A DNA stretch of 64,000 nt from Streptomyces sp. Act143 (GTDB taxonomy: Bacteria; Actinomycetota; Actinomycetes; Streptomycetales; Streptomycetaceae), in contig NZ_QFRX01000001.1 of assembly GCF_003143935.1 (NCBI RefSeq), forward strand, positions 1,560,071 to 1,624,070. The letters run 5' to 3'. Position 1 is the first letter of the stretch. Each line of letters starts with the position of its first letter. Below are positions 8,704-20,294 of the stretch, piece after piece. Made by a program: the position numbers and the translations under genes. Under the pieces are notes generated by a model, which saw only the letters and a program-made list of their open reading frames with translations, searched no databases and was not told the origin of the DNA.

Positions 8704-10209
8704 TCACCACTTGCCGGGCGCGTAGTCCTTGAGGAAGACGCCGTACAGGTCCTCGCCCTGCTCGCCGCGCACAATCGGATCGTAGACCCGGGCCGCTCCG
8801 TCGACCAGGTCCAGCGGGGCGTGGAAGCCCTCCTCGGCCAGGCGCAGCTTGTCGAAGTGGGGTCGCTCGTCGGTGATCCAGCCGGTGTCGACGGACGTCA
8901 TGAGGATGCCGTCGGTCTGGAACATCTCCTGGCCACTGGTCCGGGTGACCATGTTCATGGCGGCCTTGGCGGCGTTGGTGTTCGGGTGGCCCGCGCCCTT
9001 GTAGCCGCGGCCGAAGACGCCCTCCATGGCGGAGACGTTCACGACGTACGCCCGACCGCTCGCCGCCTTCTTCGCGGCCTCGGCCATGGCCGGGCGGAGC
9101 TTGCTGATCAGGATGAACGGCGCCGTGTAGTTGCACAGCTGGGTCTCCAGCAGCTCCACCGGGGAGATCTGCTCGATGGTCTGCACCCAGGTATTGGTGT
9201 CGACGACGTCGGGGACCAGGCCGCCCGCGTCGATGGCGGTGCCGTCGAGGTGCCTGGCGACGCTGGCGTTGCCCGCGACCAGCGCGAGGTCGGCGACCTG
9301 CTGGGCGTCGAGGCCGGAGATCCCGGCGGGCAGCGAGGCCAGGCCGTCGACCGCGCCGGAGCCGAAGGCGCCGATGACGTGGTGGGCGGGCAGCTCACCG
9401 GCGGGCAGCGGGGCGCTCTCGCCCTCGACCAGGGCGGCGTACGCGGACGGCAGGCGGCGTACGGTCTGGGTCGCGTTGTTGACGAGGATGTCGAGCGGGC
9501 CGGCCTCGGCGACCTGGTCGGCGAGGGCGACGGCCTGGGCCGGGTCGCGCAGGTCGATGCCGACGACCTCCAGGCGGTGCATCCAGTCCCCGGAGTCGTC
9601 CATGGCCTTGAAGCGGCGGATGGCGTCCTTGGGGAAGCGCGTGGTGATGGTGGTGTGGGCGCCGTCGCGCAGCAGTCGCAGCGCGATGTACATGCCGATC
9701 TTGGCGCGGCCTCCGGTGAGCAGGGCGCGCTTGCCGGTGAGGTCGGCGCGGGCGTCGCGCTTGCCGCGGTTCAGGCGGGCGCAGTCCGGACAGAGCTGGT
9801 GGTAGAAGTAGTCGACTTCCACGTACCGGGTCTTGCAGGTGTAGCAGGAGCGCGGGCGCTGGAGTATCCCCGCGATCCGGCCCTCCTCGGTGATCGACGA
9901 CGGCAGGATGCCCTCGGTCTCGTCGTCGATGCGCTGGGCGGAGCCGGTGGCGGTGGCCTCGGTGACCGCCTTGTCATGGGCGGTCTTGGCGGCCCGGCGC
10001 TCCTGGCGGCGGCGCTGCTTGACGGTGCGGTACACGCCGGCGGTGGCCCGGCGCACGGCGATCGCGTCGGGGTGGTCGACCTCCAGCTTGTCGAGCTCCT
10101 CGAGCACGCTGAGGCAGACGGCCAGCCGCTCGGGGTCGATCCCGGGGCCGTACACGACCTCGTCCACGGCCTGGCCCGTGATCGCCGAACCGTCCTCTGT
10201 CACCGTCAT
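8704..10209 (-). CDS. SDR-family protein with N-terminal zinc-ribbon-like segment
   Basis: 501 residues. Residues 1-110 are helical and charged; four cysteines at 122, 125, 140 and 143 (CYTC and CPDC) look like a zinc ribbon; from 160 on it is an SDR Rossmann domain with TGGRAKIG (165-172) and NNAT. The usual YxxxK is not intact: Lys415 is there but the Tyr position is Thr411 (TNAAK). So binding of a dinucleotide is likely while classical proton-relay chemistry is doubtful. Such long SDR-like proteins with a Cys cluster recur in actinobacteria and are usually labelled simply SDR oxidoreductase. ATG at 10209. Monocistronic; upstream neighbour is the acyltransferase gene in the same direction, 103 nt away. 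Confidence 0.82.
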   Translation of the reverse strand: MTVTEDGSAITGQAVDEVVYGPGIDPERLAVCLSVLEELDKLEVDHPDAIAVRRATAGVYRTVKQRRRQERRAAKTAHDKAVTEATATGSAQRIDDETEGILPSSITEEGRIAGILQRPRSCYTCKTRYVEVDYFYHQLCPDCARLNRGKRDARADLTGKRALLTGGRAKIGMYIALRLLRDGAHTTITTRFPKDAIRRFKAMDDSGDWMHRLEVVGIDLRDPAQAVALADQVAEAGPLDILVNNATQTVRRLPSAYAALVEGESAPLPAGELPAHHVIGAFGSGAVDGLASLPAGISGLDAQQVADLALVAGNASVARHLDGTAIDAGGLVPDVVDTNTWVQTIEQISPVELLETQLCNYTAPFILISKLRPAMAEAAKKAASGRAYVVNVSAMEGVFGRGYKGAGHPNTNAAKAAMNMVTRTSGQEMFQTDGILMTSVDTGWITDERPHFDKLRLAEEGFHAPLDLVDGAARVYDPIVRGEQGEDLYGVFLKDYAPGKW

Positions 10210-10312
10210 CGCGCTGCCGTTCCCTGCTGCCCCGTGCGGCGCTCCGACCGCGTCCGCTTTCGAACGGGGAATTCTACGGAGCGCCGGGCCGGTCCTCCAA
10301 AAACGAAGGAGG

Positions 10313-11632
10313 TCAAGCCTCGCAGGCGGTGATGAGCGTCTCGACCTCCTCGGTGACGGCCTGGGCCAGCACGTCCAGGTCCGGCACGGCCTCGGCGTCG
10401 GCGACCAGGCCGTAGTGGACGTGGCCGCGGTACGTGGAGACGGCGACCGCCAGGGACTGGCCCCGGGCCAGCGGGGCGAAGGGGAACACCTCGGTGACGG
10501 GGTTGCCGCCGAGCTTCAGGCCGAGGCCGGGCAGCGGGACGCTGGTGACGAGGATGTCGAACCAGAGCCGGGCGGCCTGGCTGACCAGCGGGCCGCCGAG
10601 CCGGTGGCCCAGGGCGGGGACGTGGTCGGCGAGCAGCGCCACGGCACCCGCGCCGCGGTTCGGCCCCGCGTCCTTGTTGCGGTCCATGGCGGCGCGGACC
10701 GTGTCGAGGCGGGCGAGCGGGTCGGGGTCGCCGACCGGGAGCCGTATCAGGTAGCCGGAGAGCCGGTTGCCCTGGGGGTGCGCGCTGCGCGGGCGGCGCT
10801 TGGAGACGGGGATCAGGGCGCGGGGCGCGACGCCCTCGCTGCCGTCGCCGCGGTCGTCGAGCCAGCGCCGCAGGGCGCCCGCGACGACCGCGATGAGGAC
10901 GTCGTTGACGGTCCCTCCCCGGGACTTGCGGACGCGGTGCACGTCGTCGAGGTCGACGACCACGCCCGCGGTGCGCCGGGTACCGCTCGGTTCGGCGGTG
11001 AGGGCCGAGGAGGAACGTACGCCGACCGTGGACAGCGCGACGGACGTCCCGATGTCGAGGGCCCGGCCCACGTCGGAGACGGCGCCGCGGACCAGCCCCG
11101 GCAGCTTGCGCACGTCCGGGAGGAAGCCCCTCGACGGCTCCTCGGGCCGCGGCTTGCGGGCCGGCAGGTCCATCGGGTCCAGGATCGCCGCGGCGAGCGT
11201 CAGGGCGCGCAGACCGTCGGCCAGGGCGTGGTGGAACTTGAAGAGCACGGCGAAGGAGACGCCGTCCTCCCCCGGCAGGACGTGCGCCTCCCACGGGGGC
11301 CGGCCGCGTTCCAGCGGGCGTTGCATGAGCCGGCCGGCGTCGGCGTGGAAGTCGGCGGTGGGCGCGTGCAGCCGTACGTGCTCCAGCGGGTCGAAGTCGG
11401 GGGCGGGCTCGCGGGTCGCCCCTCCGAAGGACAGCGGCTGCCAGACGTCCCGGATGCGCATCCGGAGGCCGGGCACCGCGGCGGCCCGGGCCGCGAGCAG
11501 GTCGGCCGCGTGGGCGCCCGCGGTGGGCGAGTGCGCCGTGAAGACGCCGAGGGCGCCCAGGTGCATGGGGTGTTCGGCGGACTCGATGTTCCAGAACGCC
11601 AGGTCGAGAGGGGCGAGCAGGTCAGAAGTCAA
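10313..11632 (-). CDS. Wax ester synthase/diacylglycerol acyltransferase (WS/DGAT)
   Basis: 439 residues with the N-terminal fold of this family (LLAPLDLAFWNIESAEHPMH) and the catalytic HHxxxDG motif FHHALADG (His134, His135, Asp139, Gly140). It joins acyl-CoA to diacylglycerol or a fatty alcohol, forming the neutral lipid droplets found in Streptomyces. The conserved NDV motif (GTVNDVLIAVV) and PLP region near the C-terminus are present. The start is TTG at 11632 with GAGG seven bases upstream. An AATCGCC inverted repeat lies 38 nt upstream. No other lipid gene is adjacent. Confidence 0.9.
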   Translation of the reverse strand: MTSDLLAPLDLAFWNIESAEHPMHLGALGVFTAHSPTAGAHAADLLAARAAAVPGLRMRIRDVWQPLSFGGATREPAPDFDPLEHVRLHAPTADFHADAGRLMQRPLERGRPPWEAHVLPGEDGVSFAVLFKFHHALADGLRALTLAAAILDPMDLPARKPRPEEPSRGFLPDVRKLPGLVRGAVSDVGRALDIGTSVALSTVGVRSSSALTAEPSGTRRTAGVVVDLDDVHRVRKSRGGTVNDVLIAVVAGALRRWLDDRGDGSEGVAPRALIPVSKRRPRSAHPQGNRLSGYLIRLPVGDPDPLARLDTVRAAMDRNKDAGPNRGAGAVALLADHVPALGHRLGGPLVSQAARLWFDILVTSVPLPGLGLKLGGNPVTEVFPFAPLARGQSLAVAVSTYRGHVHYGLVADAEAVPDLDVLAQAVTEEVETLITACEA

Positions 11633-11670
11633 TGGCTTGCCTCGCGTCGACGACGGGTGGGCAAGCAGTC

Positions 11671-11688
11671 AATCGCCCTCTGGCGATT
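11671..11688. promoter_or_regulatory. Inverted repeat upstream of the WS/DGAT gene
   Basis: Perfect 7-bp arms AATCGCC and GGCGATT separated by CTCT, in an A/T-richer stretch 39-56 nt before the TTG start of the acyltransferase gene. Position suits an operator or a 5'-leader hairpin. The matching regulator is unknown. Confidence 0.4.
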
Positions 11689-11791
11689 ACGGTCAAGTAC
11701 GATCAAGCTACGCACAGTTAACAGCAGATTAAGTCCAGCCATCCGCGTCCCAGGATTCACCGGAGCACCGGACGGCAAGGGGACGACGAGG

Positions 11792-13012
11792 TCAGGACAC
11801 CTGCTGGCCCTTCCCGAGTGCGATCACCCCGCCCTTGGAGACCGTGTAGAGCTCGGCGTCCCGCTCCGGGTTCACGCCGATGGTCGCGCCCGGAGGCACC
11901 TCCACGTTCTTGTCGAGCACCGCGCCCCGCACCACGGCGCCCCGCCCGATCTTGACGTTGTCGTGCAGCACCGACCCCTGCACGACCGCCCCCGGGTCGA
12001 CCACCACCCCGGGCGACAGCACGGACCGCGTGACCTGCCCCCGGATGAGGCAGCCCGCGCTGATGATGGACTCGCCGGCGATGCCGCCCGCGTTGAAGCG
12101 GGCCGGGGACAGCTGGCCGGAGTGCGTGTAGATGGGCCACTGCCGGTTGTAGAGGTTGAACGCGGGGCGCTCGGCGATGAGGTCCATGTGGGCTTCGTAG
12201 TAGGCGTCCAGGGTGCCGACGTCCCGCCAGTAGCCGCGGTCACGGTTGGTCTCGCCGGGGACGTGGTTGGCGCTGAAGTCGTACAGCTGGGCCTCGCCGC
12301 GCTCGGTGAGCTGGGGCAGGATCGAGCCGCCCATGTCGTGCACGGAGTGCTCGTCCTCGGCGTCCCGCTGGAGGGCCTCTATCAGGGCCTTGGTGGTGAA
12401 GATGTAGTTGCCCATGGAGGCGAAGACGCACTCCGGGTCGTCCGCGAGGCCGGGCGGGTCGGCGGGCTTCTCCAGGAAGCGGTGGACCGTGAGTCCGTCC
12501 GAGCCGGGCGTGATCACCCCGAACGAGGAGGACTCCGAGCGCGGGACGCGTATCCCGGCCACCGTCACGCCCGCGCCGCTCTCGATGTGCTGGGCGAGCA
12601 TCTGGCGCGGGTCCATGCGGTACACGTGGTCGGCGCCGAACACCACGACGTACTCGGGCTGTTCGTCGTGGACGAGGTTGAGGGACTGCAGGATCGCGTC
12701 CGCGCTGCCCAGGTACCAGCGCGGACCGAGCCGCTGCTGGGCGGGGACGGGGGTGACGTAGTTGCCGAGCAGGCTGGACATCCGCCAGGTGGTGGTGATG
12801 TGCCGGTCGAGCGAGTGCGACTTGTACTGCGTGAGGACGCAGATGCGCAGGATGTCCCCGTTGACGAGGTTGGACAGGACGAAGTCCACCAGGCGATACG
12901 TTCCGCCGAAGGTGACCGCGGGTTTCGCGCGGTCCGCGGTCAGGGGCATCAGGCGCTTGCCTTCCCCGCCCGCCAGTACGATCCCGAGCACCGAAGGTCC
13001 GCCACGACGCAT
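11792..13012 (-). CDS. glgC: Glucose-1-phosphate adenylyltransferase
   Basis: 406 residues, the normal length for GlgC. It makes ADP-glucose from glucose-1-phosphate and ATP, the committed donor for glycogen and, in actinobacteria, maltose-1-phosphate. The nucleotidyltransferase loop [16 protein letters not shown], the LVDFVLSN and GADHVYRMD motifs (catalytic Asp) and a C-terminal left-handed beta-helix of hexapeptide repeats ([20 protein letters not shown]) are all there. ATG at 13012 with GGGGAG upstream; the frame running on to 13324 overlaps glgA and is a shadow. It lies 53 nt downstream of glgA in the same operon, which is the GlgC-GlgM unit feeding the GlgE alpha-glucan pathway. Confidence 0.96.
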   Translation of the reverse strand: MRRGGPSVLGIVLAGGEGKRLMPLTADRAKPAVTFGGTYRLVDFVLSNLVNGDILRICVLTQYKSHSLDRHITTTWRMSSLLGNYVTPVPAQQRLGPRWYLGSADAILQSLNLVHDEQPEYVVVFGADHVYRMDPRQMLAQHIESGAGVTVAGIRVPRSESSSFGVITPGSDGLTVHRFLEKPADPPGLADDPECVFASMGNYIFTTKALIEALQRDAEDEHSVHDMGGSILPQLTERGEAQLYDFSANHVPGETNRDRGYWRDVGTLDAYYEAHMDLIAERPAFNLYNRQWPIYTHSGQLSPARFNAGGIAGESIISAGCLIRGQVTRSVLSPGVVVDPGAVVQGSVLHDNVKIGRGAVVRGAVLDKNVEVPPGATIGVNPERDAELYTVSKGGVIALGKGQQVS

Positions 13013-13065
13013 GGTCGCTCCCCTCACCCTGGTTGTGACCCATGCCTGCCCCTGCCCGGGGCGCA

Positions 13066-14217
13066 CTACGCCTGTTTGCGGATCTCCTCGTAGAGCCGCA
13101 CCGTACGGCGGGCGACCGCGTCCCAGCCGAACTCCCCCACCGCGCGCTCCCGTCCGGCCTCGCCCATCCGCCGGGCGCCCTCCGGATCGCCGAGGACGGA
13201 GTCCAGGGCGCGGGCCAGCGCCGGCTCGAAGTCGTCGTCCACGGGGACGAGCAGCCCGGTCTTGCCGTCGTCGACGACCTCCGGGATGCCACCGACGCGC
13301 GAGGCCACCACGGGCGTTCCGCACGCCATGGCTTCGAGGTTGACGATGCCCAGGGGTTCGTACACCGAGGGGCAGACGAACACGGCCGCGTGGGTGAGGA
13401 GTTGGATCACATCCGGGCGGGGCAGCATCTGCGGGATCCAGTGCACGCCCTCCCGGGCCCGGCTCAACTCCTCGTACAGCTGCCGGAACTCACGGTCGAT
13501 CTCCGGGGTGTCCGGCGCTCCGGCGCACAGCACGACCTGGGCGGCCGGGTCGATGTCCCGTACCGCGCGCAGCAGATGGGGCACGCCCTTCTGGCGGGTG
13601 ATGCGGCCGACGAACAGCACGAACGGCCGGTCCGGGTCGAGGCCGATGCGGGTGAGGGCCTCGGTGCCGTGGTCCGGGCGGTAGAGGGTGGTGTCGATGC
13701 CGTTGTGCACGATGTGCACGCGGGCCGGGTCGAGGGCCGGGTAGCAGCTGAGGATGTCCTCGCGCATGGCGCCGGACACGGCGATCACCGCGTCGGCGGC
13801 CTCGATCGCGGTGCGCTCGGCCCAGCTCGACAGGGCGTAGCCGCCGCCGAGTTGCTCGGCCTTCCAGGGGCGCAGCGGCTCCAGCGAGTGGGCGGTCATC
13901 ACGTGCGGGACGCCGTACAGGAGCTTGCCGAGGTGGCCGGCGAGGTTGGCGTACCAGGTGTGGGAGTGCACGAGTTCGCGGCCTTCGAGGCCCGCGGCCA
14001 TCGCGAGGTCCACGGAGAAGGTGCGCAGCGCGTCGTTGGCGGTGTCCAGCGCGGGCCAGGGGCGGTGGCGTACCACGCCCACGCCGCGGCCCTCGCCCCA
14101 GCAGTGCACCTCGACGTCGACCAGGGAGGCCAACTCCCGGGCGAGAAACTCGACATGGACGCCCGCGCCGCCGTACACGTCCGGCGGGTACTCCCGGGTC
14201 AGCAGGCCCACTCGCAC
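13066..14217 (-). CDS. glgA: GT4 glycosyltransferase: glycogen synthase / alpha-maltose-1-phosphate synthase (GlgA/GlgM)
   Basis: 383 residues with [21 protein letters not shown] at the N-terminus, [11 protein letters not shown], the acceptor/donor loops GRITRQKG and the E-x7-E motif region [22 protein letters not shown], all typical of the short actinobacterial GT4 enzymes related to mycobacterial GlgM (387 aa). GlgM transfers glucose from ADP-glucose to glucose-1-phosphate to give maltose-1-phosphate; older annotation calls it glycogen synthase. GTG at 14217 has AGGGGG about 8 nt upstream. First gene of the glgA-glgC operon. Cytoplasmic. Confidence 0.93.
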   Translation of the reverse strand: MRVGLLTREYPPDVYGGAGVHVEFLARELASLVDVEVHCWGEGRGVGVVRHRPWPALDTANDALRTFSVDLAMAAGLEGRELVHSHTWYANLAGHLGKLLYGVPHVMTAHSLEPLRPWKAEQLGGGYALSSWAERTAIEAADAVIAVSGAMREDILSCYPALDPARVHIVHNGIDTTLYRPDHGTEALTRIGLDPDRPFVLFVGRITRQKGVPHLLRAVRDIDPAAQVVLCAGAPDTPEIDREFRQLYEELSRAREGVHWIPQMLPRPDVIQLLTHAAVFVCPSVYEPLGIVNLEAMACGTPVVASRVGGIPEVVDDGKTGLLVPVDDDFEPALARALDSVLGDPEGARRMGEAGRERAVGEFGWDAVARRTVRLYEEIRKQA

Positions 14218-14257
14218 CCGGAACCCCCTGTTCTCAGCGGCTGGTTGCCCTTCATGG

Positions 14258-15013
14258 TCACCCAGATGCGGCGCGCGGGGAAGAGCGCGGGGGTCGCGCG
14301 AAGCAACAGTCGCCGCACACGCCTCCGCCGGGGACGCGGTAGTAGAGGCAGCAGCTGCGGCGCCGGAACGCGGCACCGGTCAGGGTTCCGGCGCCCGCGA
14401 GCAGGGGGTGGGCGAGGAGCTCCGCGGTGCGGGCGCGGGTGCGGGCGGCGGCCTCCGGGCGGGCGTGCGCGCGGGCCCAGCCCTCCAGCTGGCGGGCGGC
14501 TCCGGCGAGCGCGGAGGCGGCGTTGCCGCGCAGCAGGCCGGGGGCGAGGCGGTACCGGGCGCGCAGTGCCGCCGCCAGGGGCTCCAGGTGCCCTTCCAGG
14601 ACGACCGCCGCGAGGGTGCCCGCGTCGCCGGGCAGCGGGCGCACCTCGGTGAGCCACAGGTCGTCGGGCGCGCTGCCGTCGGGGTCCCAGTGCAGGAGCC
14701 GGGCGTCGAGGTCGGGCACGTGGCCGTAGAGCACGGCGCAGCCGAGCGCCGCCGACCACAGCCGGGCCGCGAGGCCCTGCTGGGCGATCGAAGCGGCGAC
14801 CCGCGGCTCGGACACCCGCAGGGTGTCGGCCACCTTCTGGACACGAAAAGTCACGGATTCTTCGTAAACGTCCGATTTTTCGATGCCATACGCGCGTGCG
14901 AGGGTCGGCAGCGTTGAACGCGGCGGTGCGGCCGTGCGTAGTAGGAAGAAGCCGCCGAGCGGGCGGAGCGCGGCGAGATCGGCGTCGAGGTCCACGAGGA
15001 GCAGTAGTACCAA
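14258..15013 (-). CDS. FhuF-like (2Fe-2S)-binding ferric siderophore reductase family protein
   Basis: 251 residues. The C-terminus carries the FhuF iron-sulfur signature C-C-x10-C-x2-C exactly (Cys221, Cys222, Cys233, Cys236). FhuF reduces ferric iron in internalised hydroxamate siderophores. The N-terminal 60 residues (YEESVTFRVQKVADTLRVSEPRVAASI) fit the actinobacterial versions. It lies 40 nt upstream of glgA in the same direction, so read-through is possible, yet no siderophore biosynthesis or uptake gene is near, and no iron box was recognised in the upstream 200 bases. An extra Cys237 follows the cluster. Confidence 0.82.
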   Translation of the reverse strand: MVLLLLVDLDADLAALRPLGGFFLLRTAAPPRSTLPTLARAYGIEKSDVYEESVTFRVQKVADTLRVSEPRVAASIAQQGLAARLWSAALGCAVLYGHVPDLDARLLHWDPDGSAPDDLWLTEVRPLPGDAGTLAAVVLEGHLEPLAAALRARYRLAPGLLRGNAASALAGAARQLEGWARAHARPEAAARTRARTAELLAHPLLAGAGTLTGAAFRRRSCCLYYRVPGGGVCGDCCFARPPRSSPRAASG

Positions 15014-15223
15014 GGCCCCTAGGGGGCGCCACCAGGGGGGCCGCGGGCAGTGTCACCCACCCTGGGGAGGACTGACCCTCCGTAGTACTCCATCGGCAGT
15101 AGGACCCATTGCGTGCTCAGGTACGACGACGGGAATGGCATTTCACGGCATCGTGTTGCACATGGAAGCCGACCGTTCGCCGCGCCGGGGTGACCAACCC
15201 CGCTTCACGCAGAGGAGCTGCTG

Positions 15224-16435
15224 ATGAGCGCCCTCGCGTTGTCCGTGGTCCTCTCGCTCGTCTCCGCCGTCGCCTACGCGGGCGGGGCGATCGTCCAGGA
15301 GCAGGTCGCGGTGTCCTCCCCCGAGCAGCAGTTCGCGCCGCTGCGCCGGCCGAGCTGGTGGGCGGCGGTCGCGCTGAACGGCCTCGGCGGCCTGCTGCAC
15401 GTGGTGGCGCTGGCGTACGGCCCCCTCAGCCTGGTCCAGCCGCTGGGCGCGCTGACCATCGTCTTCGCCCTGCCCATGGCTGCGCTGTTCGTCGGCCGCA
15501 GGGCCGGGGCCACCGCGTGGCGCGGCGCGATCATGGCGACCGTGGGCCTCGCCGGTCTGCTGTCGCTGGTCGGCGCCTCCGACGCGCAGTCCCTGGACAC
15601 CACCCAGCGGGTGGCCGTCGCGACGGTGACCGGCGCCGTGGTCGTGGCCCTGATGATCGCGGGCCGGGCGGCCCACCGTCACCCGGCGGTGCGCAGCATC
15701 CTGCTGGCCACCGCGTCCGGCATCGCGTTCGGCATGTCCTCGGTGTTCACCAAGACCGTGGCGGTCGACTGGACCGGCGGCGTCTCGGTGGCCGACGTGC
15801 CCTCCCTCGCGGTGATCGGCGTCCTGGCCACGGCCGGCATGCTGCTGTCGCAGGCCTCCTACCGGGGCGCCGGACTCGCGGCACCGCTGGCCACGCTGAC
15901 CGTCGTGAACCCGGTGGTGGCGGCCGTCGTCGGCATCACGATGTTCGGCGAGACGTTCCGCTACGGCACCACGGGCACCGCGCTCGCCCTGAGCTGCGGA
16001 GTGGTGGCGGCGGGCGGCCTGATCCTGCTGACGTCGGAGCGGATCGCCCGCACGGAGTCCGTCCCCGAGCCGCAGCCGGTGCGCCTGCCGGCCCAGCCCG
16101 AGGCGCTGGAGCCGCCGCGGATCGTCCGGGACGACGAGGTGCGGGTACAGGTGCCCGCCTCGGCGGCGGAGCTGCTCGCGGCCCTGCCCGCGCAGACGGC
16201 GGCCCGCGAGGAGGCCCTGGTCGCCGCGGCCGAGTCGGCGGTCCGGGAGGACGTCCTGGTCGCGACCGCCGAGTCGGCCCTGGAGGAAGTGCTCGTCCCG
16301 GCGGCGCAGCCGGGCGAGGACGCCGGGGCGCAGGCCGCCGACGAGCACCCGATCTTCTACGTCGGCCCCCTCTACGGCGCCTCCTACATCCCGATGCCGG
16401 TCCTCGACCGGCATCGCACCAGGGTCAAATCCTGA
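15224..16435 (+). CDS. DMT-superfamily membrane protein (EamA-like transporter)
   Basis: 403 residues. Residues 1-280 hold about nine hydrophobic helices with the DMT pattern (GGLLHVVALAYGPLSLVQPLG in the first half, AAPLATLTVVNPVVAAVVG in the second), the duplicated halves expected for EamA-type permeases. The last 120 residues are a cytoplasmic tail rich in Ala, Glu and Pro that repeats AAREEALVAAAESA-type segments. Substrate unknown. ATG at 15224 with AGAGGAG 5 nt upstream. Convergent with the M23 hydrolase gene, 22 nt apart. Confidence 0.85.
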   Translation: MSALALSVVLSLVSAVAYAGGAIVQEQVAVSSPEQQFAPLRRPSWWAAVALNGLGGLLHVVALAYGPLSLVQPLGALTIVFALPMAALFVGRRAGATAWRGAIMATVGLAGLLSLVGASDAQSLDTTQRVAVATVTGAVVVALMIAGRAAHRHPAVRSILLATASGIAFGMSSVFTKTVAVDWTGGVSVADVPSLAVIGVLATAGMLLSQASYRGAGLAAPLATLTVVNPVVAAVVGITMFGETFRYGTTGTALALSCGVVAAGGLILLTSERIARTESVPEPQPVRLPAQPEALEPPRIVRDDEVRVQVPASAAELLAALPAQTAAREEALVAAAESAVREDVLVATAESALEEVLVPAAQPGEDAGAQAADEHPIFYVGPLYGASYIPMPVLDRHRTRVKS

Positions 16436-16457
16436 GGGTCGGGTCCTGATCCTGACG

Positions 16458-18332
<1,875 letters not shown>

Positions 18333-18333
<1 letters not shown>

Positions 18334-20168
18334 TGGACACCGGACAGATCGTTACGTTCTACTCCTACAAGGGCGGCGTGGGGCGCAGTTTCGCGCTCGC
18401 CAACACGGCCGTGGTGCTGGCTCGTTGGGGCTACCGCGTGCTGTGCGTGGACTGGGATCTGGAGGCGCCGGGGCTGTCGTACTACTTCGACGAGTTCCTG
18501 GTCGCCCCGCCGCGGGCCGGTCTGCTGGAGATGATCGAGGAGGCCCGCGAGTCGCCTGAGCTGGCGCGCACCGCCGCCCTGCGGCACCGCACCATGGTCC
18601 GGCTCCCGGAAAGCGCCCCCCTGAGCCTGATCACGGCCGGCCGGAAGGACGACGCCACCTACATCTCGCGCCTGCAGCAGGTCGACTGGGAGGCGTTGTA
18701 CGACGAGCACGACTTCGGCGCGACGCTGGAGTCCTGGCGGGAGGCGTGGATGCGGAACTACGACCTCGTCCTCGTCGACAGCCGCACGGGCATCACCGAC
18801 GCCGGCGGGATCTGCACCGCTCAGGTGCCCGATGTGCTGGTCTTCGCCTTCACCGCCAACCAGCAGAACGTGGACGGGGTGCTGGACATCGTCGACCGTG
18901 CCATGAAGGCCAGGGACGGGTTGCCGTACGACCGGCCCCGGTTGCTGACCGTGCCGCTGCTGAGCCGGTTCGACGCGCAGCCCGAGTACGAGCAGGGCGA
19001 GACGTGGCGGCGCAGGCTGGCCGACCGGGTGGAGCCGCGGCTGCGGGACTGGGCCCCGCGGGGCAGTTCCGCGGGGGAGCTGCTGCAACGCCTGACGATC
19101 CCCTACTTCCCCGTCTGGTCCTTCGGCGAGTTGCTGCCCGCGCTCAGCGAGAGCCCCCGCAACGCGGAGCAGGTCACGTACAGCGTCGCGAGCCTCGCCG
19201 CGCTGCTGGCGCGCCGGCTGGAGGACGTGGGCCTGCTGATCGACAACCGTGACTCGTACGTGGAGACCGCGCGGCAGGCCGCTCGCCGGGACTACGAGGC
19301 CGACGTGTTCATCAGCCACAGCAGCGGGGCGGAGGAGCTCGGACGGGCCTTCGAGCTGCTCCTGCGGGAGAACGGCCTGAGCACGCGGGTCGCGGCCGAC
19401 TTCCCGGACCGCCGGACGAGGATCATCGACGCCTGCCGCCACTTGGTGATGATCGTGGACGAGGACGGCGACGACCCGCTCCAGAACCAGGACACCAGCC
19501 ACTTCCTGCGCCACTCCGTCAACGCGTCGACCGAGCGGCTCGCCCTTCCCGTCGTCACCACCTCGCAGGCCATCCGCAATCTGCCGCGCCTCGCGCAGTC
19601 CCTCCAGGTGTTCAACCTGGAGGACGGCACGCTGCCCCAGGCCGCGCGTGCCATCGCCTCGCGCATCCGGCAGGACTCCCGGTCGCTGGAGCCGCACTCG
19701 TCCAGGGGCGGTCGCTACGACGTCTATCTGTCCTATGCCCACGCGGACTCGAACTGGACGCTGGCTCTGGCGGAGAACCTCAAACGGCTCGGGCTGACCG
19801 TGTTCGTGGACGAGTGGGAGCTCCAGCCGGGAGACCACTGGCCCTCGCGGCTGGAGGCCGGTCTCCGGAACGCCGACACGGTGGTGCCGGTGGTGAGCAC
19901 AGCGTGGAACCGGTCGGAGTACGCCTTGCAGGAGTACAACCTGGCCGCCCAGCGGGCCGAACGCCAGCAGTTGATCCCCGTCCTGGTGGGCGACGTCCTC
20001 CCCCCGCCGCACGTGGCCGAGCGGAAGAACATCGACTTCCGCCATGCCCTGACACCGCGGGACTACGTGGAGCATGTCCGGTTGCTGGCGCGGGCGGTCC
20101 TGCGCCTGCGCGAGGACGATCCGCTCCCCCGCAGCGCCTCGGTCGTCCTCCCGGACACCCTGTTCTAG
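18333..20168 (+). CDS. KGGVGR-motif variant ATPase fused to two TIR domains
   Basis: 611 residues. Residues 1-300 are a ParA/MinD-like SIMIBI ATPase: KGGVGRS (13-19) is a deviant Walker A in which the P-loop Lys is Arg, followed by VDWDLEAPG and Walker B-like LVLVDSRTG (145-153). Residues 321-445 form a TIR-like domain (EADVFISHSSG) that lacks the W-C-x-x-E active site. Residues 461-595 form a second TIR (RYDVYLSYAHADSNW, FVDEWELQPGDHW, SEYALQEYN) with Glu534 at the catalytic position. The ATPase type is known from actinobacterial conflict and FxSxx-COOH RiPP-linked loci. I infer a nucleotide-gated switch: degenerate TIR for assembly, intact TIRs for NAD cleavage. Confidence 0.9.
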
Positions 20169-20294
20169 CTGAACACGACAGGGCCCCCGATCCGTATCTG
20201 CGTAGGCTGCTAACCAGCACGGCCGGCATCACCCGGCACCACCGGTACACGACCCACGCGATCCACTGGATCTTTGGCTTTGGGAGCAGACGGT

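Noticed and set aside
9890..13093. 1067-aa plus-strand frame over the acyltransferase and glgC
   Set aside because: Antisense shadow; the minus strand carries intact catalytic motifs of real families.
16436..16457. GGGTC/GACCC repeats between the DMT and M23 genes as a terminator
   Set aside because: Arms pair only with bulges and run into the coding end of the M23 gene; too weak to list.
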